A DNA stretch of 22,945 nucleotides. It comes from an uncultured Oscillospiraceae bacterium. GTDB taxonomy: Bacteria > Bacillota > Clostridia > Oscillospirales > Ruminococcaceae. Made by a program: the position numbers and the translations under genes. How positions within the stretch are numbered: position 1 is the first letter of the stretch; every line of letters starts with the position of its first letter. The stretch is from assembly GCA_900547455.1 (NCBI GenBank), contig URGV01000032.1, positions 1 through 22,945 of the forward strand, written 5' to 3'. Below are positions 15,062-22,192 of the stretch, piece after piece. The notes under the pieces were generated by a model. The model saw only the letters and a program-made list of their open reading frames with translations, had not been told where the DNA came from and made no database searches.

Positions 15062-15192
15062 TTTGCGGTAAACAAAGAACGGACGACCCAAGGAGGGAGG
15101 GTTACTTACACCTTTCGGTGCGGCCGGGCTACCTACCGGCTCTGCAAGGGCGCGACAAAGACGCTGCCCTCACGTTGCGTTTTTATCTTTGC
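15062..15192 (-). promoter_or_regulatory. Candidate yjdF riboswitch in the yjdF leader
   Basis: The 150-base leader of yjdF is rich in structure on the minus strand: a GGGC/GCCC helix region around 15146-15170, a GCCGG/CCGGC hairpin (15124-15141) and a CACC-GAAA-GGTG hairpin (15109-15120) followed by TAAGTAA. The gene downstream is yjdF, whose family often has this RNA in front of it. I judged it from gene context and visible helices, not from a covariance search. Confidence 0.65.
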
Positions 15193-15198
15193 CCTTTG

Positions 15199-15227
15199 AT
15201 TGTAGCACAATTTTGTCGATTGGTCTA
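15199..15227 (-). promoter_or_regulatory. Promoter of yjdF
   Basis: On the minus strand -35 TAGACC (15222-15227) and -10 TACAAT (15199-15204) are 17 bases apart, with TG one base before the -10 (extended -10). Confidence 0.65.
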
Positions 15228-15288
15228 CAAGGCTTGGTTCTACGCTTTTTCTATGCGGCAGGAACGAGGCGTCCCAAAGCAGTCTAGC

Positions 15289-15473
15289 AGGGGGCTTTTC
15301 TCTTACAAAAGCCCCCTCTTTTGCAAGCCGATTCTCGGCTTGCAAAATTCACCCGCAAAGGCGCTTGAACGATAAGGGCTTTTCGAGCTCTGCGGAGCTC
15401 GACCAAAGGCTTTGCCTTTGGAAACCACAGCCTTTTGAAAAAGGCTGGCGAAAACTTTACTTTGCTAAAACTC
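15289..15473. repeat. Multi-hairpin intergenic element, copy A
   Basis: Five stem-loops in a row, between glnN and yjdF: 15289-15299/15307-15317 (11 bp), 15319-15331/15335-15347 (13 bp), 15384-15390/15395-15401 (7 bp, loop TGCG), 15403-15410/15414-15421 (8 bp), 15429-15436/15439-15446 (8 bp). Conserved single-stranded parts include CGCAAAGG, GCGCTTGAACGA and, at the far end, GCGAAAACTTTACTTTG. The same order recurs at 21076-21298. Confidence 0.85.
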
Positions 15474-15542
15474 GGTCCCGCGAGGTAGAAGCCCAGACCT
15501 CTCACTCAACCAATACGTGAATTGAGCGCGGCATCATGCCGC

Positions 15543-17627
15543 TTAGATTCTATGAAGGAGGTCGGTGTAGGTCGGCATCGGCCAGTCGCGGCGGTCCACC
15601 ACCGTCTCCAGCGCGTCGCAGCGGGTGCGCAGCCGGTCCATCGCGCCGCAGACGTCTTCCGCCATGTACCGCGCCCGGGCGTACAGGTCCTCAAAGCTGG
15701 ACGCCAGGTTGACCGTCCGCTCCAGCTCCTCGGTCAGCGCCATGATGCTCTCCAGCGACTCGGCCACCATCTCCACATGGTTCTGCAGCCGCTTGGCGGA
15801 AAGTCCGCACTCCTGCATCTGACGCAGGCTGCCGGCAATCTTGCCGCTGTACTGGATGCAGCTGGGGATGATCTGCCGCTTTGCAATCTCCAGCATGGTC
15901 GCCGCCTCGATCTGGATGACGTGGATATAGTTGTCCAGCTGAATCTCGTACCGCGCTGCCGTCTCCTTGGGCGAAAAGACGCGATAGCGGTCAAACAGCT
16001 CGATGTTTTTCGGGTCGGTCAGGGTGTGGAATGCCTCCACCGAGGTGCGCAGCACCGGCAAACCGCGCCGCTGTGCCTCCCGCACCCAATCCTCCGAATA
16101 GTTGTTGCCATTGTAGATGACGCGGCCGTGCTGGCGCATCGTGTCGGCGATGATGCGGCGGATCTCCTCCTCCTTGTCCTGTGCACCCTCCAGACGAGTG
16201 GCAAAGGCGTCGAAGGAGTCGGCCAGGATGGTGTCGAGCACCACCTCCGAATAGGCCAGCGACTGGGAGGAGCCGACCATGCGGAACTCAAACTTGTTGC
16301 CGGTGAAGGCAAAGGGCGAAGTGCGGTTGCGGTCGGTCTCGTCCTTGGTCACCGAAGGGATCGCCTCCACGCCGATGTCCATCTGCTCGCGCGCAACTTT
16401 GTTGGGACTGCCGCCCTCAGCGATGTGGTTGAGGATGCCGGTCAGATGATTTCCCAGGAAAATCGAGATGATCGGCGGCGGCGCCTCACAGCCGCCCAGG
16501 CGCTGGTCGTTGCCCGCGCAGGCCGCGCTCATCCGCAGCAGATCCGCGTACAGGTCCACCGCCCGGATGAAGGCACAGAGCATCAGCAAAAACTGCAAGT
16601 TGCTCTCCGGGTTCTTGCCGGGGGAGAGCAGGTTCTCGCCGGTGTCGGTGCACAGAGAAAAGTTGTTGTGCTTGCCCGAGCCGTTGACGTTGGCAAACGG
16701 CTTCTCGTGCAGCAGGCAGGCCAGGCCGTGCTTTTTACTGATGGTGCGCATCGTCTCCATAATCAGCTGGTTGTGGTCGCAGGCGATGTTGGCGGTGGAG
16801 TATTCCGGCGCCAGCTCGTGCTGGGCCGGGGCGGCCTCGTTGTGCTTGGTCTTGCTGGCGACGCCCATCTCCCAGAGGTTCTTGTCCAGATCCTGCATGA
16901 ACTCGCCGACCCGGATGCGGATGCGCCCGCAGTAGTGGTCGTCCAGCTCCTGCCCCTTGGAGGGCTTTGCACCAAACAGGGTGCGGCCGCAGATCTTTAA
17001 ATCCAGCCGCTGGTCATAGAGCTTGTAGTCGACCAGAAAATACTCCTGCTCCGCGCCGACCATCGGAATGATGCGGCTGACCGTCTCGTTCCCCAAAGCG
17101 CGCAGCAGGCGCACGCCCTGCTTGGACACCGCCTGCATCGAGCGCAGCAGCGGGGTCTTGGCGTCCAGCGCCTCGCCGTTGTAGGAGCAGAAGGCGGTGG
17201 GGATAAACAGCGTCCCGTCCCGCACAAAAGCCGGGGAGGTCGGGTCCCAGGTGGTGTAGCCCCTGGCCTCAAAGGTTGCCCGCAGGCCGCCGGACGGGAA
17301 GGAGGAGGAATCCGCCTCGCCCTGAATCAGCGCCTTGCTGGAAAAGTCCAGCGAAATGCTGCCGTCCTTTCCGGTTGTGGAAAGAAAGGCGTCGTGTTTG
17401 CCGGCAGTAAAGTTGTTCATCGGCTGGAACCAGTGGGAGTAATGGGTGGCTCCCTGCTCGATGGCCCAGTCCTTCATGGCGCAGGCCACCACATCCGCGA
17501 TCTCCGGGTCCAAAGCTTCCCCCAGACGGCGGGTGCGGGAAAGGCTCTCATAGGCTTTCTTGGGCAGGCGTTTTTTCATGGCTGCGTCGTCAAACACGCG
17601 CACGCCGAAGATTTCTTCAATGTTCAT
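15543..17627 (-). CDS. glnN: Glutamine synthetase type III
   Basis: Type III glutamine synthetase (GlnN), which joins ammonia to glutamate with ATP in the cytosol and is common in Bacteroides and gut Clostridia. At 694 residues it has the large size of type III enzymes (near 700, against about 450 for types I and II). Visible blocks are FQPMNNFTAGKHDAF and SSSFPSGGLRATFEARGYT at the N-terminus, GAEQEYF (191-197), KHNEAAPAQHE (261-271), NVNGSGKHNN (313-322) and FEFRMVGSSQS, which hold metal, glutamate and ATP ligands. The start at 17627 follows a GGGAG site (17635-17639); an upstream in-frame Met at 17669 is less likely. It is monocistronic, divergent from the peptide-binding gene, and its promoter is at 17730-17758. 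Confidence 0.95.
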   Translation of the reverse strand: MNIEEIFGVRVFDDAAMKKRLPKKAYESLSRTRRLGEALDPEIADVVACAMKDWAIEQGATHYSHWFQPMNNFTAGKHDAFLSTTGKDGSISLDFSSKALIQGEADSSSFPSGGLRATFEARGYTTWDPTSPAFVRDGTLFIPTAFCSYNGEALDAKTPLLRSMQAVSKQGVRLLRALGNETVSRIIPMVGAEQEYFLVDYKLYDQRLDLKICGRTLFGAKPSKGQELDDHYCGRIRIRVGEFMQDLDKNLWEMGVASKTKHNEAAPAQHELAPEYSTANIACDHNQLIMETMRTISKKHGLACLLHEKPFANVNGSGKHNNFSLCTDTGENLLSPGKNPESNLQFLLMLCAFIRAVDLYADLLRMSAACAGNDQRLGGCEAPPPIISIFLGNHLTGILNHIAEGGSPNKVAREQMDIGVEAIPSVTKDETDRNRTSPFAFTGNKFEFRMVGSSQSLAYSEVVLDTILADSFDAFATRLEGAQDKEEEIRRIIADTMRQHGRVIYNGNNYSEDWVREAQRRGLPVLRTSVEAFHTLTDPKNIELFDRYRVFSPKETAARYEIQLDNYIHVIQIEAATMLEIAKRQIIPSCIQYSGKIAGSLRQMQECGLSAKRLQNHVEMVAESLESIMALTEELERTVNLASSFEDLYARARYMAEDVCGAMDRLRTRCDALETVVDRRDWPMPTYTDLLHRI

Positions 17628-17729
17628 CTGCTCGCTCCCTCTCTTCATCTCGTCATTTGGTCTCATCATTTTTTATTACACAATTTGCCGCGCCAAACGC
17701 CCTGCGCTTTAGCGCATAACAATGATACT

Positions 17730-17758
17730 ATCCTACCATCGATTGCCCCAGATTGCAA
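17730..17758 (-). promoter_or_regulatory. Putative promoter of glnN
   Basis: On the minus strand -35 TTGCAA (17753-17758) and -10 TAGGAT (17730-17735) are 17 bases apart, with TG one base before the -10. The leader of about 95 bases contains a small inverted repeat (about 17702-17715). Confidence 0.5.
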
Positions 17759-17838
17759 CCTCCTTCCCTTTTGCTGCGCAAAATTTCCCATCTGTCCCCT
17801 CTTTGCGAAAAATAAAGCAAAGTTTCATAATATTGGAA

Positions 17839-17867
17839 TTGAAATTGCCCCGCGCGCATGATACACT
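17839..17867 (+). promoter_or_regulatory. Promoter of the peptide-binding lipoprotein gene
   Basis: A -35 TTGAAA (17839-17844) and -10 TACACT (17862-17867) are 17 bases apart, with an extended -10 (TG one base before). A GCGGGC-TGC-GCCCGC hairpin (17909-17923) lies in the leader before the ribosome site. Confidence 0.65.
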
Positions 17868-17951
17868 GAAGATACTCTGTTTACATAAAAGATTTTCGAA
17901 CAACAACAGCGGGCTGCGCCCGCCTGTATCTATAAAAGGAGCGTACATCTT

Positions 17952-19601
17952 TTGTCTTGGAAAATGGGAATTTATAAAATTGTCTGCCTGCTGCTTCTTT
18001 TGCCGGTGCTGCTGGGCGGGTGCGGCGCCAGCTCGTCGCTGGTGCGCTACGACATCTCCGGCGATGTGGAAAGTTTGGACCCGCAGTTTGCCGATGAGGA
18101 AAACGAACAGCTGGTGATCTACAACATCATGGAGGGGCTGATGTGCCAGCTGCCCTCCGGGGAGCTGACCAACGGCGTCATCGAAGGGTACGATGTGTCC
18201 GCCGACCAGCTCACCTACACCTTTCACCTGCGCGACGGCATGGTCTGGGACGACGCCGACAGCACACCGGTCACCGCCCACGACTTTGTCTTTGCCTTCC
18301 AGCGCATCTTCAACAGCATCTACCCCTCCCCCTTCGCCTCGCTGTACAGCGCCATCCGGAACAGCCAGCAGGTGCTCTCCGGCGAGCTGCAGGCAAGCGA
18401 GCTTGGCGTGCAGGCCACCGACGACCTCACCGTCGTCTTTACCCTGAGCTACGCCGACCCCTCCTTCTTGGAAAGCCTGGCCCACTCCTCGGCGATGCCC
18501 TGCAGCCAGAAGCTGTTCGAGGCGGCGGGCGGGCGGTACGGCACCTCTATTTCGCAGACCTTCTCCAACGGCCCGTTCACGCTGATGCAGTGGGAAAACG
18601 GCAACCGCATCTACCTGAAAAAGAACAGCAGCTACTACGACGCGCAGGCGGTGCAGACGCCGGGCGTCTACCTCTATATGGACCGCGATGTCCAGACATC
18701 CGCACAGGCCGAGCGCGGCGAGGAGGCTCCCACCTTCTTCTCGCTGCTGATAGAGGGCAGGTCGGACGGCTGCCTGGCCGACTATTCGCAGTACCTGCAG
18801 GCCCAGCAGGCGGGGCTTTCCTGCGAGGAAACGCAGGGGACCGTCTGGGCGCTGGTCTTTAACCAGACCCACAGCGCCTTTTCCAATCAGCAGGTGCGGC
18901 AGGGCTTTATCCGCGCCATCGACCGCAGCACGCTGGAAGATTTCCTGCGCGCCAACCAGCAGGACAACCTGCACACCTATGACCGGCTGATCCCGCCGGC
19001 CATCACCCTGTTCACCCAGTCCTACACCGAGCAGACCACCGTCAATACCGTCAACACCTACAACCCGCAGGCCGCCTATGAGGCCTACCGCGCGGGCATG
19101 GACGAGCTGGAGGCCGACACGCTTCGCAGCATCCAGCTGCTGGTGCCCTCGGACAGCCAGATTCCCGAGATGTGCGGCCTGCTGCAGCAGGCCTGGCAGC
19201 AGACGCTGGCAGTTTCGGTCAATATTGTGGAGGTTTCCCGCGACGAGCTTTCCTCCCGACTGAGTCTTGGGGACTATCAGGTGGCTCTGGTGCCGCTGCA
19301 GGCCTCCGCCAACACTCCGGCAGACATCCTCAGCCGCTTCCTCTCCACCTCCAGCTCCAACTTCACCTACTACCAGAGCGCAAGCTACGACAGCACCCTG
19401 TCCGGCCTGGAAAATTCCCACGACAGCCAGCAGATTTTAAGCCAGTACGCCGCGGCCGAAACGATGCTGATGGACGACGCCACCGCCTTCCCGCTGCTGG
19501 TGGAAACCAGCTACTTTGTGCTCGGCGAGGGCACCACAGGCATCGACTACTACCCCTACGGCGGCAAGGTCATCTTCCGCAACGCCGTCTCGATGCGCTG
19601 A
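17952..19601 (+). CDS. Peptide ABC transporter substrate-binding lipoprotein (OppA type)
   Basis: A 549-residue extracytoplasmic solute-binding protein of family 5, which captures oligopeptides for an ABC importer. A signal peptide ends in the lipobox LGGC, with Cys24 to be lipidated. The mature part starts with the family block around DVESLDPQF and NIMEGL, then YTFHLRDGMVWDD and VTAHDFVFAFQRIF, the usual OppA/DppA order, and a C-terminal domain with LVFNQTHSAF and VRQGFIRAIDR. It starts with TTG (17952-17954), ten bases after AGGAG (17937-17941); the ATG at 17964 is too far from that site. No permease or ATPase gene is nearby, so it works with a transporter coded elsewhere or acts as a sensor-type binding protein. 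Confidence 0.93.
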   Translation: MSWKMGIYKIVCLLLLLPVLLGGCGASSSLVRYDISGDVESLDPQFADEENEQLVIYNIMEGLMCQLPSGELTNGVIEGYDVSADQLTYTFHLRDGMVWDDADSTPVTAHDFVFAFQRIFNSIYPSPFASLYSAIRNSQQVLSGELQASELGVQATDDLTVVFTLSYADPSFLESLAHSSAMPCSQKLFEAAGGRYGTSISQTFSNGPFTLMQWENGNRIYLKKNSSYYDAQAVQTPGVYLYMDRDVQTSAQAERGEEAPTFFSLLIEGRSDGCLADYSQYLQAQQAGLSCEETQGTVWALVFNQTHSAFSNQQVRQGFIRAIDRSTLEDFLRANQQDNLHTYDRLIPPAITLFTQSYTEQTTVNTVNTYNPQAAYEAYRAGMDELEADTLRSIQLLVPSDSQIPEMCGLLQQAWQQTLAVSVNIVEVSRDELSSRLSLGDYQVALVPLQASANTPADILSRFLSTSSSNFTYYQSASYDSTLSGLENSHDSQQILSQYAAAETMLMDDATAFPLLVETSYFVLGEGTTGIDYYPYGGKVIFRNAVSMR

Positions 19602-19637
19602 TTCCCTCCACTTTTTGCTTGTTTCCCATACGCAGCA

Positions 19638-19666
19638 TTGCAAATCGGCCGCCTCGGTATTATAAT
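19638..19666 (+). promoter_or_regulatory. Promoter of the EFR1-type gene
   Basis: A -35 TTGCAA (19638-19643) and a perfect -10 TATAAT (19661-19666) are 17 bases apart, 28 bases before the start codon. No terminator is seen between the previous stop (19601) and this promoter. Confidence 0.75.
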
Positions 19667-19694
19667 TCAATTAACAACGAAGGAGGTACAAAAA

Positions 19695-20477
19695 ATGGTA
19701 AACTGTGTTTCTCTTGTCTATTTCAGCGCCACCAAAACCACCCAGAAAAACCTGCGCGCCATCGCCGAGGGCATCGGCCTGCCGGTGAAGGAGTACGACT
19801 TCACCCTGCCGCAGAACCGCAGCGCGGACATTACCTTTGGCCCGGACGAGCTGGTCCTGGCCGGCGCGCCGGTCTATGGCGGCGTGATGCCGCTGCTGGA
19901 GCGGGAGTATCTGGAGCAGCATGTCAGCGGCCAGAACACCCCGTGCGTCGTCGTTGCTGTCTACGGCAACCGCGCCTATGACGACTGCCTGGTCGAGATG
20001 GAGGACCTGATGACCGAAAAGGGCTTTGCCGTCATCGCGGCAGCAGCCTGCATCGGCGAGCATTCGCTGACCAGCGAGATCGCCACCGGCCGCCCGGACG
20101 AGAGCGACCTTGCCAAGGCCAAAGCTTTCGGCAAGCAGCTCGCAGAGAAGCTCCAACAGAATCTCTCCGCCCTGCCCAAGGGAACCATCCCCGGCAACCG
20201 CCCCTACAGGGAGCGCGGCGCTTCCAACCCAATGGGCCCGGAAAATGTCAACGGCTGCACCCACTGTGGACTGTGTGTGCGCAACTGCCCGGTCGGCGCC
20301 ATCGATGCCGAGGATCCTGGCAAGGTGGACGCCAGCAAGTGCCTGCGGTGTCTGGCCTGCGTGCGCTTGTGCCCGATCCACTCCAAGCAGTTCACCTCGG
20401 ACGCCTACAAAGGTTCGGTCGCGTGGTGCCTCTCCACCTTCAAGGAGCCCCGCAAGGAACCGGAATTTTATCTGTAA
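19695..20477 (+). CDS. EFR1-type flavodoxin/ferredoxin fusion protein
   Basis: A 260-residue electron carrier that joins a flavodoxin-like domain (about 1-155) to a C-terminal ferredoxin domain with two [4Fe-4S] clusters. The flavodoxin part begins VSLVYFSATKTTQKN, an FMN phosphate-binding loop, and has GAPVYGGVMP (57-66) and VYGNRAYDD (89-97). The cluster cysteines are 188, 191, 194, 198 and 216, 219, 222, 226, in two CxxCxxCxxxCP motifs. This matches the EFR1 family common in anaerobes. It is cytosolic and probably shuttles low-potential electrons; the partner is not encoded nearby. The start follows AAGGAGG (19680-19686) at eight bases. It is monocistronic with a strong terminator. Confidence 0.93.
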   Translation: MVNCVSLVYFSATKTTQKNLRAIAEGIGLPVKEYDFTLPQNRSADITFGPDELVLAGAPVYGGVMPLLEREYLEQHVSGQNTPCVVVAVYGNRAYDDCLVEMEDLMTEKGFAVIAAAACIGEHSLTSEIATGRPDESDLAKAKAFGKQLAEKLQQNLSALPKGTIPGNRPYRERGASNPMGPENVNGCTHCGLCVRNCPVGAIDAEDPGKVDASKCLRCLACVRLCPIHSKQFTSDAYKGSVAWCLSTFKEPRKEPEFYL

Positions 20478-20485
20478 ACCATCTG

Positions 20486-20518
20486 AAAAATCCCGCGTGA
20501 CATCACGCGGGATTTTTT
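20486..20518. terminator. Bidirectional terminator after the EFR1-type gene
   Basis: A perfect 15-bp stem (20486-20500 with 20503-20517) has a 2-base loop and runs of A and T at the two ends. The stop codon of the convergent second GNAT gene (20517-20519) overlaps its right end, so it serves both genes. Confidence 0.88.
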
Positions 20519-20939
20519 ATCTTGTCCAAATCATCTGCAGCTCCATCTGTCCGGTGGCAGGGTCGGTTCCCCGCCTTGCCTCCACAAAGCCTTCCCGCCG
20601 GTAAAAGCGGCAGGCCCGCTCGTTTTGCAGGTAGACCTGCAGGGTCAGCTTCTGCTCGGTTTGCTTAGCTCGCTCGATCAGCGCGTGGCCGATTCCTTTC
20701 GAGCGCGCAGCGGCATCGACAAAGATTCCCGCAATGTAGCCGTCCACCAGCCCCAGAAAACCCTGCACGCCCTCCGCATCCTCATAGAGAAAAAGCTGCG
20801 CCTGCGGCAGCTGCTGGCGCACGTCGGGAGCATTTTCCTCCCAGTAGCTTGCCGGGACAAAGGGGTGCGCCTGCAGGTTTCCCTGCAGCCAAAGCTGCAT
20901 CAAGCGGTCCAAATCGGCGGGCTGATAGGTTCGAATCAT
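20517..20939 (-). CDS. GNAT family N-acetyltransferase (YiaC/YjaB-like)
   Basis: A 140-residue N-acetyltransferase similar in layout to E. coli YiaC/YjaB. It has the HPFVPASYW block near residue 25, the strand GIFVDAAARSKGIGHALI with the acetyl-CoA loop RSKGIGHA (79-86), and the C-terminal NERACRFYRREGF (106-118), which is the classic GNAT motif B. Related enzymes acetylate lysines or small amines; the substrate here is unknown. The start at 20939 is chosen by homology because the family begins MIR.. at this point; an AAAGGAA site lies about 11 bases upstream. Longer readings to 21254 cross repeat DNA. The gene stands alone; its stop overlaps the terminator at 20486-20518. Confidence 0.88.
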   Translation of the reverse strand: MIRTYQPADLDRLMQLWLQGNLQAHPFVPASYWEENAPDVRQQLPQAQLFLYEDAEGVQGFLGLVDGYIAGIFVDAAARSKGIGHALIERAKQTEQKLTLQVYLQNERACRFYRREGFVEARRGTDPATGQMELQMIWTR

Positions 20940-20975
20940 AGCAGGTTTGTTCCTTTCTTTGAGATTGGAGCGCAT

Positions 20976-20993
20976 CGTCCTAAACATAGGACG
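20976..20993. repeat. Perfect palindrome upstream of the second GNAT gene
   Basis: A 7-bp inverted repeat CGTCCTA/TAGGACG with a 4-base centre, 37 bases upstream of the GNAT start. It could be an operator or a leader hairpin. I could not find a convincing promoter in 20940-21070. Confidence 0.5.
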
Positions 20994-21075
20994 GTGCCAA
21001 ACAAATTTTAGTTCATCGGCGCAAAACCGTCCACCGGAAGGTTTTGCTTGGGTTGTACGAAACGTAAATTTCCCG

Positions 21076-21298
21076 GGAACTTTTTCTCTTCCAAAAGCCC
21101 TTACAGAAACTAGGGAAATTGAACTTTGTTCAATTTCATGTCGCGCAACGCAAAGGTAAAATGATGCAGAAAGTTTAAGCGCGACTTGGCGCTTGAACGA
21201 CAAGGTGTTTCGCACGCTGCGGCGTGCGACCAGCAGGCGCTGCCCGCTGGACACCTGCTTCCTTTTGAAAAGGAAGCGAAACTTGATTTGGTGAAATC
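21076..21298. repeat. Multi-hairpin intergenic element, copy B
   Basis: Second copy of the element at 15289-15473, in the same orientation. Hairpins: about 21074-21099 (CTTTT/AAAAG core, loop TCTCTTCC), 21115-21124/21128-21137 (10 bp), 21211-21217/21222-21228 (7 bp, loop TGCG), 21230-21238/21242-21250 (8 bp, one mismatch), 21257-21266/21268-21277 (10 bp). CGCAAAGG (21149-21156) and GCGCTTGAACGA (21189-21200) are shared with copy A. A 33-base insert (21157-21189) separates them here. The element ends at the stop codon of the NERD-like gene. Confidence 0.82.
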
Positions 21299-21901
21299 TT
21301 AGTCCAGGCTATTCAGCAGCTTGGCGATCTCCTCGACGTTGACGTCGTTATCCTTCTCGAATTTCTCCTTCTCCAAAAAGCGCTTAAACTCCTTGACCGT
21401 CATCACGATGTTCTCCTCACGCATGTGGCTCAGGTACATCGGGACGTCCGATTTGGTGCCGACGATGACGACCGCCGAATCCACCTTCAGGTTATACACC
21501 TTTTTCTGCGCCATCAGGCGGCGGAACAGCTCGATCTTTTTGTCCATCTCCAGCACCGGATTGTCAAAGCGGACCTTTTTCTCATCGTCCACAAAGCTCC
21601 AGCGGGGCTCCTTGAGGTCGCCGTAAAAGTCGCCCTTGCCCTGCAGCGCCGAGACAAACAGCAGCCCGAAAAAGCCGACCAGCACAAAGTCGATGATCTG
21701 GGTTTTGCCCTCATAGTTCAGGGTCACATTTTCCAGCACCTTATAGTTGCGGGAGAGCGCGTAGCGCTTGAGGATCGATTTGACCGTTTGCTTGCCATAG
21801 GTGCCTTTAGAAAAAAGCAGCGATTTGCGCAGGTACCACGCCGCGATGGCGACGGCGATCACAGCCGCGATGACAACGATGACGATTAAAGAGGTTTGCA
21901 T
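21299..21901 (-). CDS. Membrane-anchored NERD-domain-like protein
   Basis: A 200-residue protein with one N-terminal membrane helix (about 4-24) and a cytosolic domain resembling NERD, the nuclease-related domain. The order fits: GTYGKQTVKSIL, YKVLENVTL, QIIDFVLVGFFGLLFVSAL, then GDFYGD, RWSF and NPVLEMD. The family Asp is kept (D71), but where active members have E-x-K after the hydrophobic strand, this one has SALQ (84-87), so nuclease activity is doubtful. The C-terminal third adds a strand region VDSAVVIVGTKSDVPMYL and a charged helical tail. The start at 21901 follows AGGAAGG at about ten bases. It is monocistronic, promoter at 21973-22001, with repeat copy B right after the stop. Confidence 0.7.
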   Translation of the reverse strand: MQTSLIVIVVIAAVIAVAIAAWYLRKSLLFSKGTYGKQTVKSILKRYALSRNYKVLENVTLNYEGKTQIIDFVLVGFFGLLFVSALQGKGDFYGDLKEPRWSFVDDEKKVRFDNPVLEMDKKIELFRRLMAQKKVYNLKVDSAVVIVGTKSDVPMYLSHMREENIVMTVKEFKRFLEKEKFEKDNDVNVEEIAKLLNSLD

Positions 21902-21972
21902 AAGATAATTCCCTTCCTCAAAACAAAATTTCCCCTTGCAGGATTGCATCTCAAGAGGTGAAAGATATTATT

Positions 21973-22001
21973 ATTGTATCATATAGAGGCAGAAGGGTAA
22001 A
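21973..22001 (-). promoter_or_regulatory. Promoter of the NERD-like gene
   Basis: On the minus strand -35 TTTACC (21996-22001) and -10 TACAAT (21973-21978) are 17 bases apart, with TG one base before the -10. Confidence 0.6.
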
Positions 22002-22096
22002 GTGAAAAAAAGGTAAATTTCCTACTACACCTATCAAAAACCATGAAGAATTTTCCCGGCAAGGTGTAAACTTTTGGCAAACGTCAGGGGGAATGC

Positions 22097-22126
22097 TTGA
22101 CACCCCTTTTTTCTTTGCATTATAAT
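22097..22126 (+). promoter_or_regulatory. Consensus promoter of the DUF4358-like lipoprotein gene
   Basis: A perfect -35 TTGACA (22097-22102) and perfect -10 TATAAT (22121-22126) are 18 bases apart. The leader contains an imperfect hairpin of about 10 bp (22143-22153 with 22158-22168) before the ribosome site. Confidence 0.85.
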
Positions 22127-22192
22127 TTGAACAGAAAACTTCCCCAAAAGGCCCCACGGCCCTTTGGGCGGAAAGGTGGACAAGAAAAACGG

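Noticed and set aside
15043..15542. CRISPR array in the hairpin-rich DNA between yjdF and glnN
   Set aside because: The hairpins differ from each other in sequence and there is no regular repeat-spacer spacing or cas gene.
15522..17000. Long open frame of 492 codons on the plus strand opposite glnN
   Set aside because: It is the antisense shadow of a clear type III glutamine synthetase in high-GC DNA; its translation is rich in His/Arg/Leu/Gly with no domain and no ribosome site.
17733..19421. Long open frame of 562 codons on the minus strand opposite the peptide-binding gene
   Set aside because: It is the antisense shadow of a well-supported family 5 binding protein and has no recognisable motif or ribosome site; its end would run over the glnN promoter region.
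22026..22068. TACACCT/AGGTGTA inverted repeat upstream of the DUF4358-like promoter
   Set aside because: Seven-base arms 29 bases apart are weak and likely by chance; no regulator type fits.
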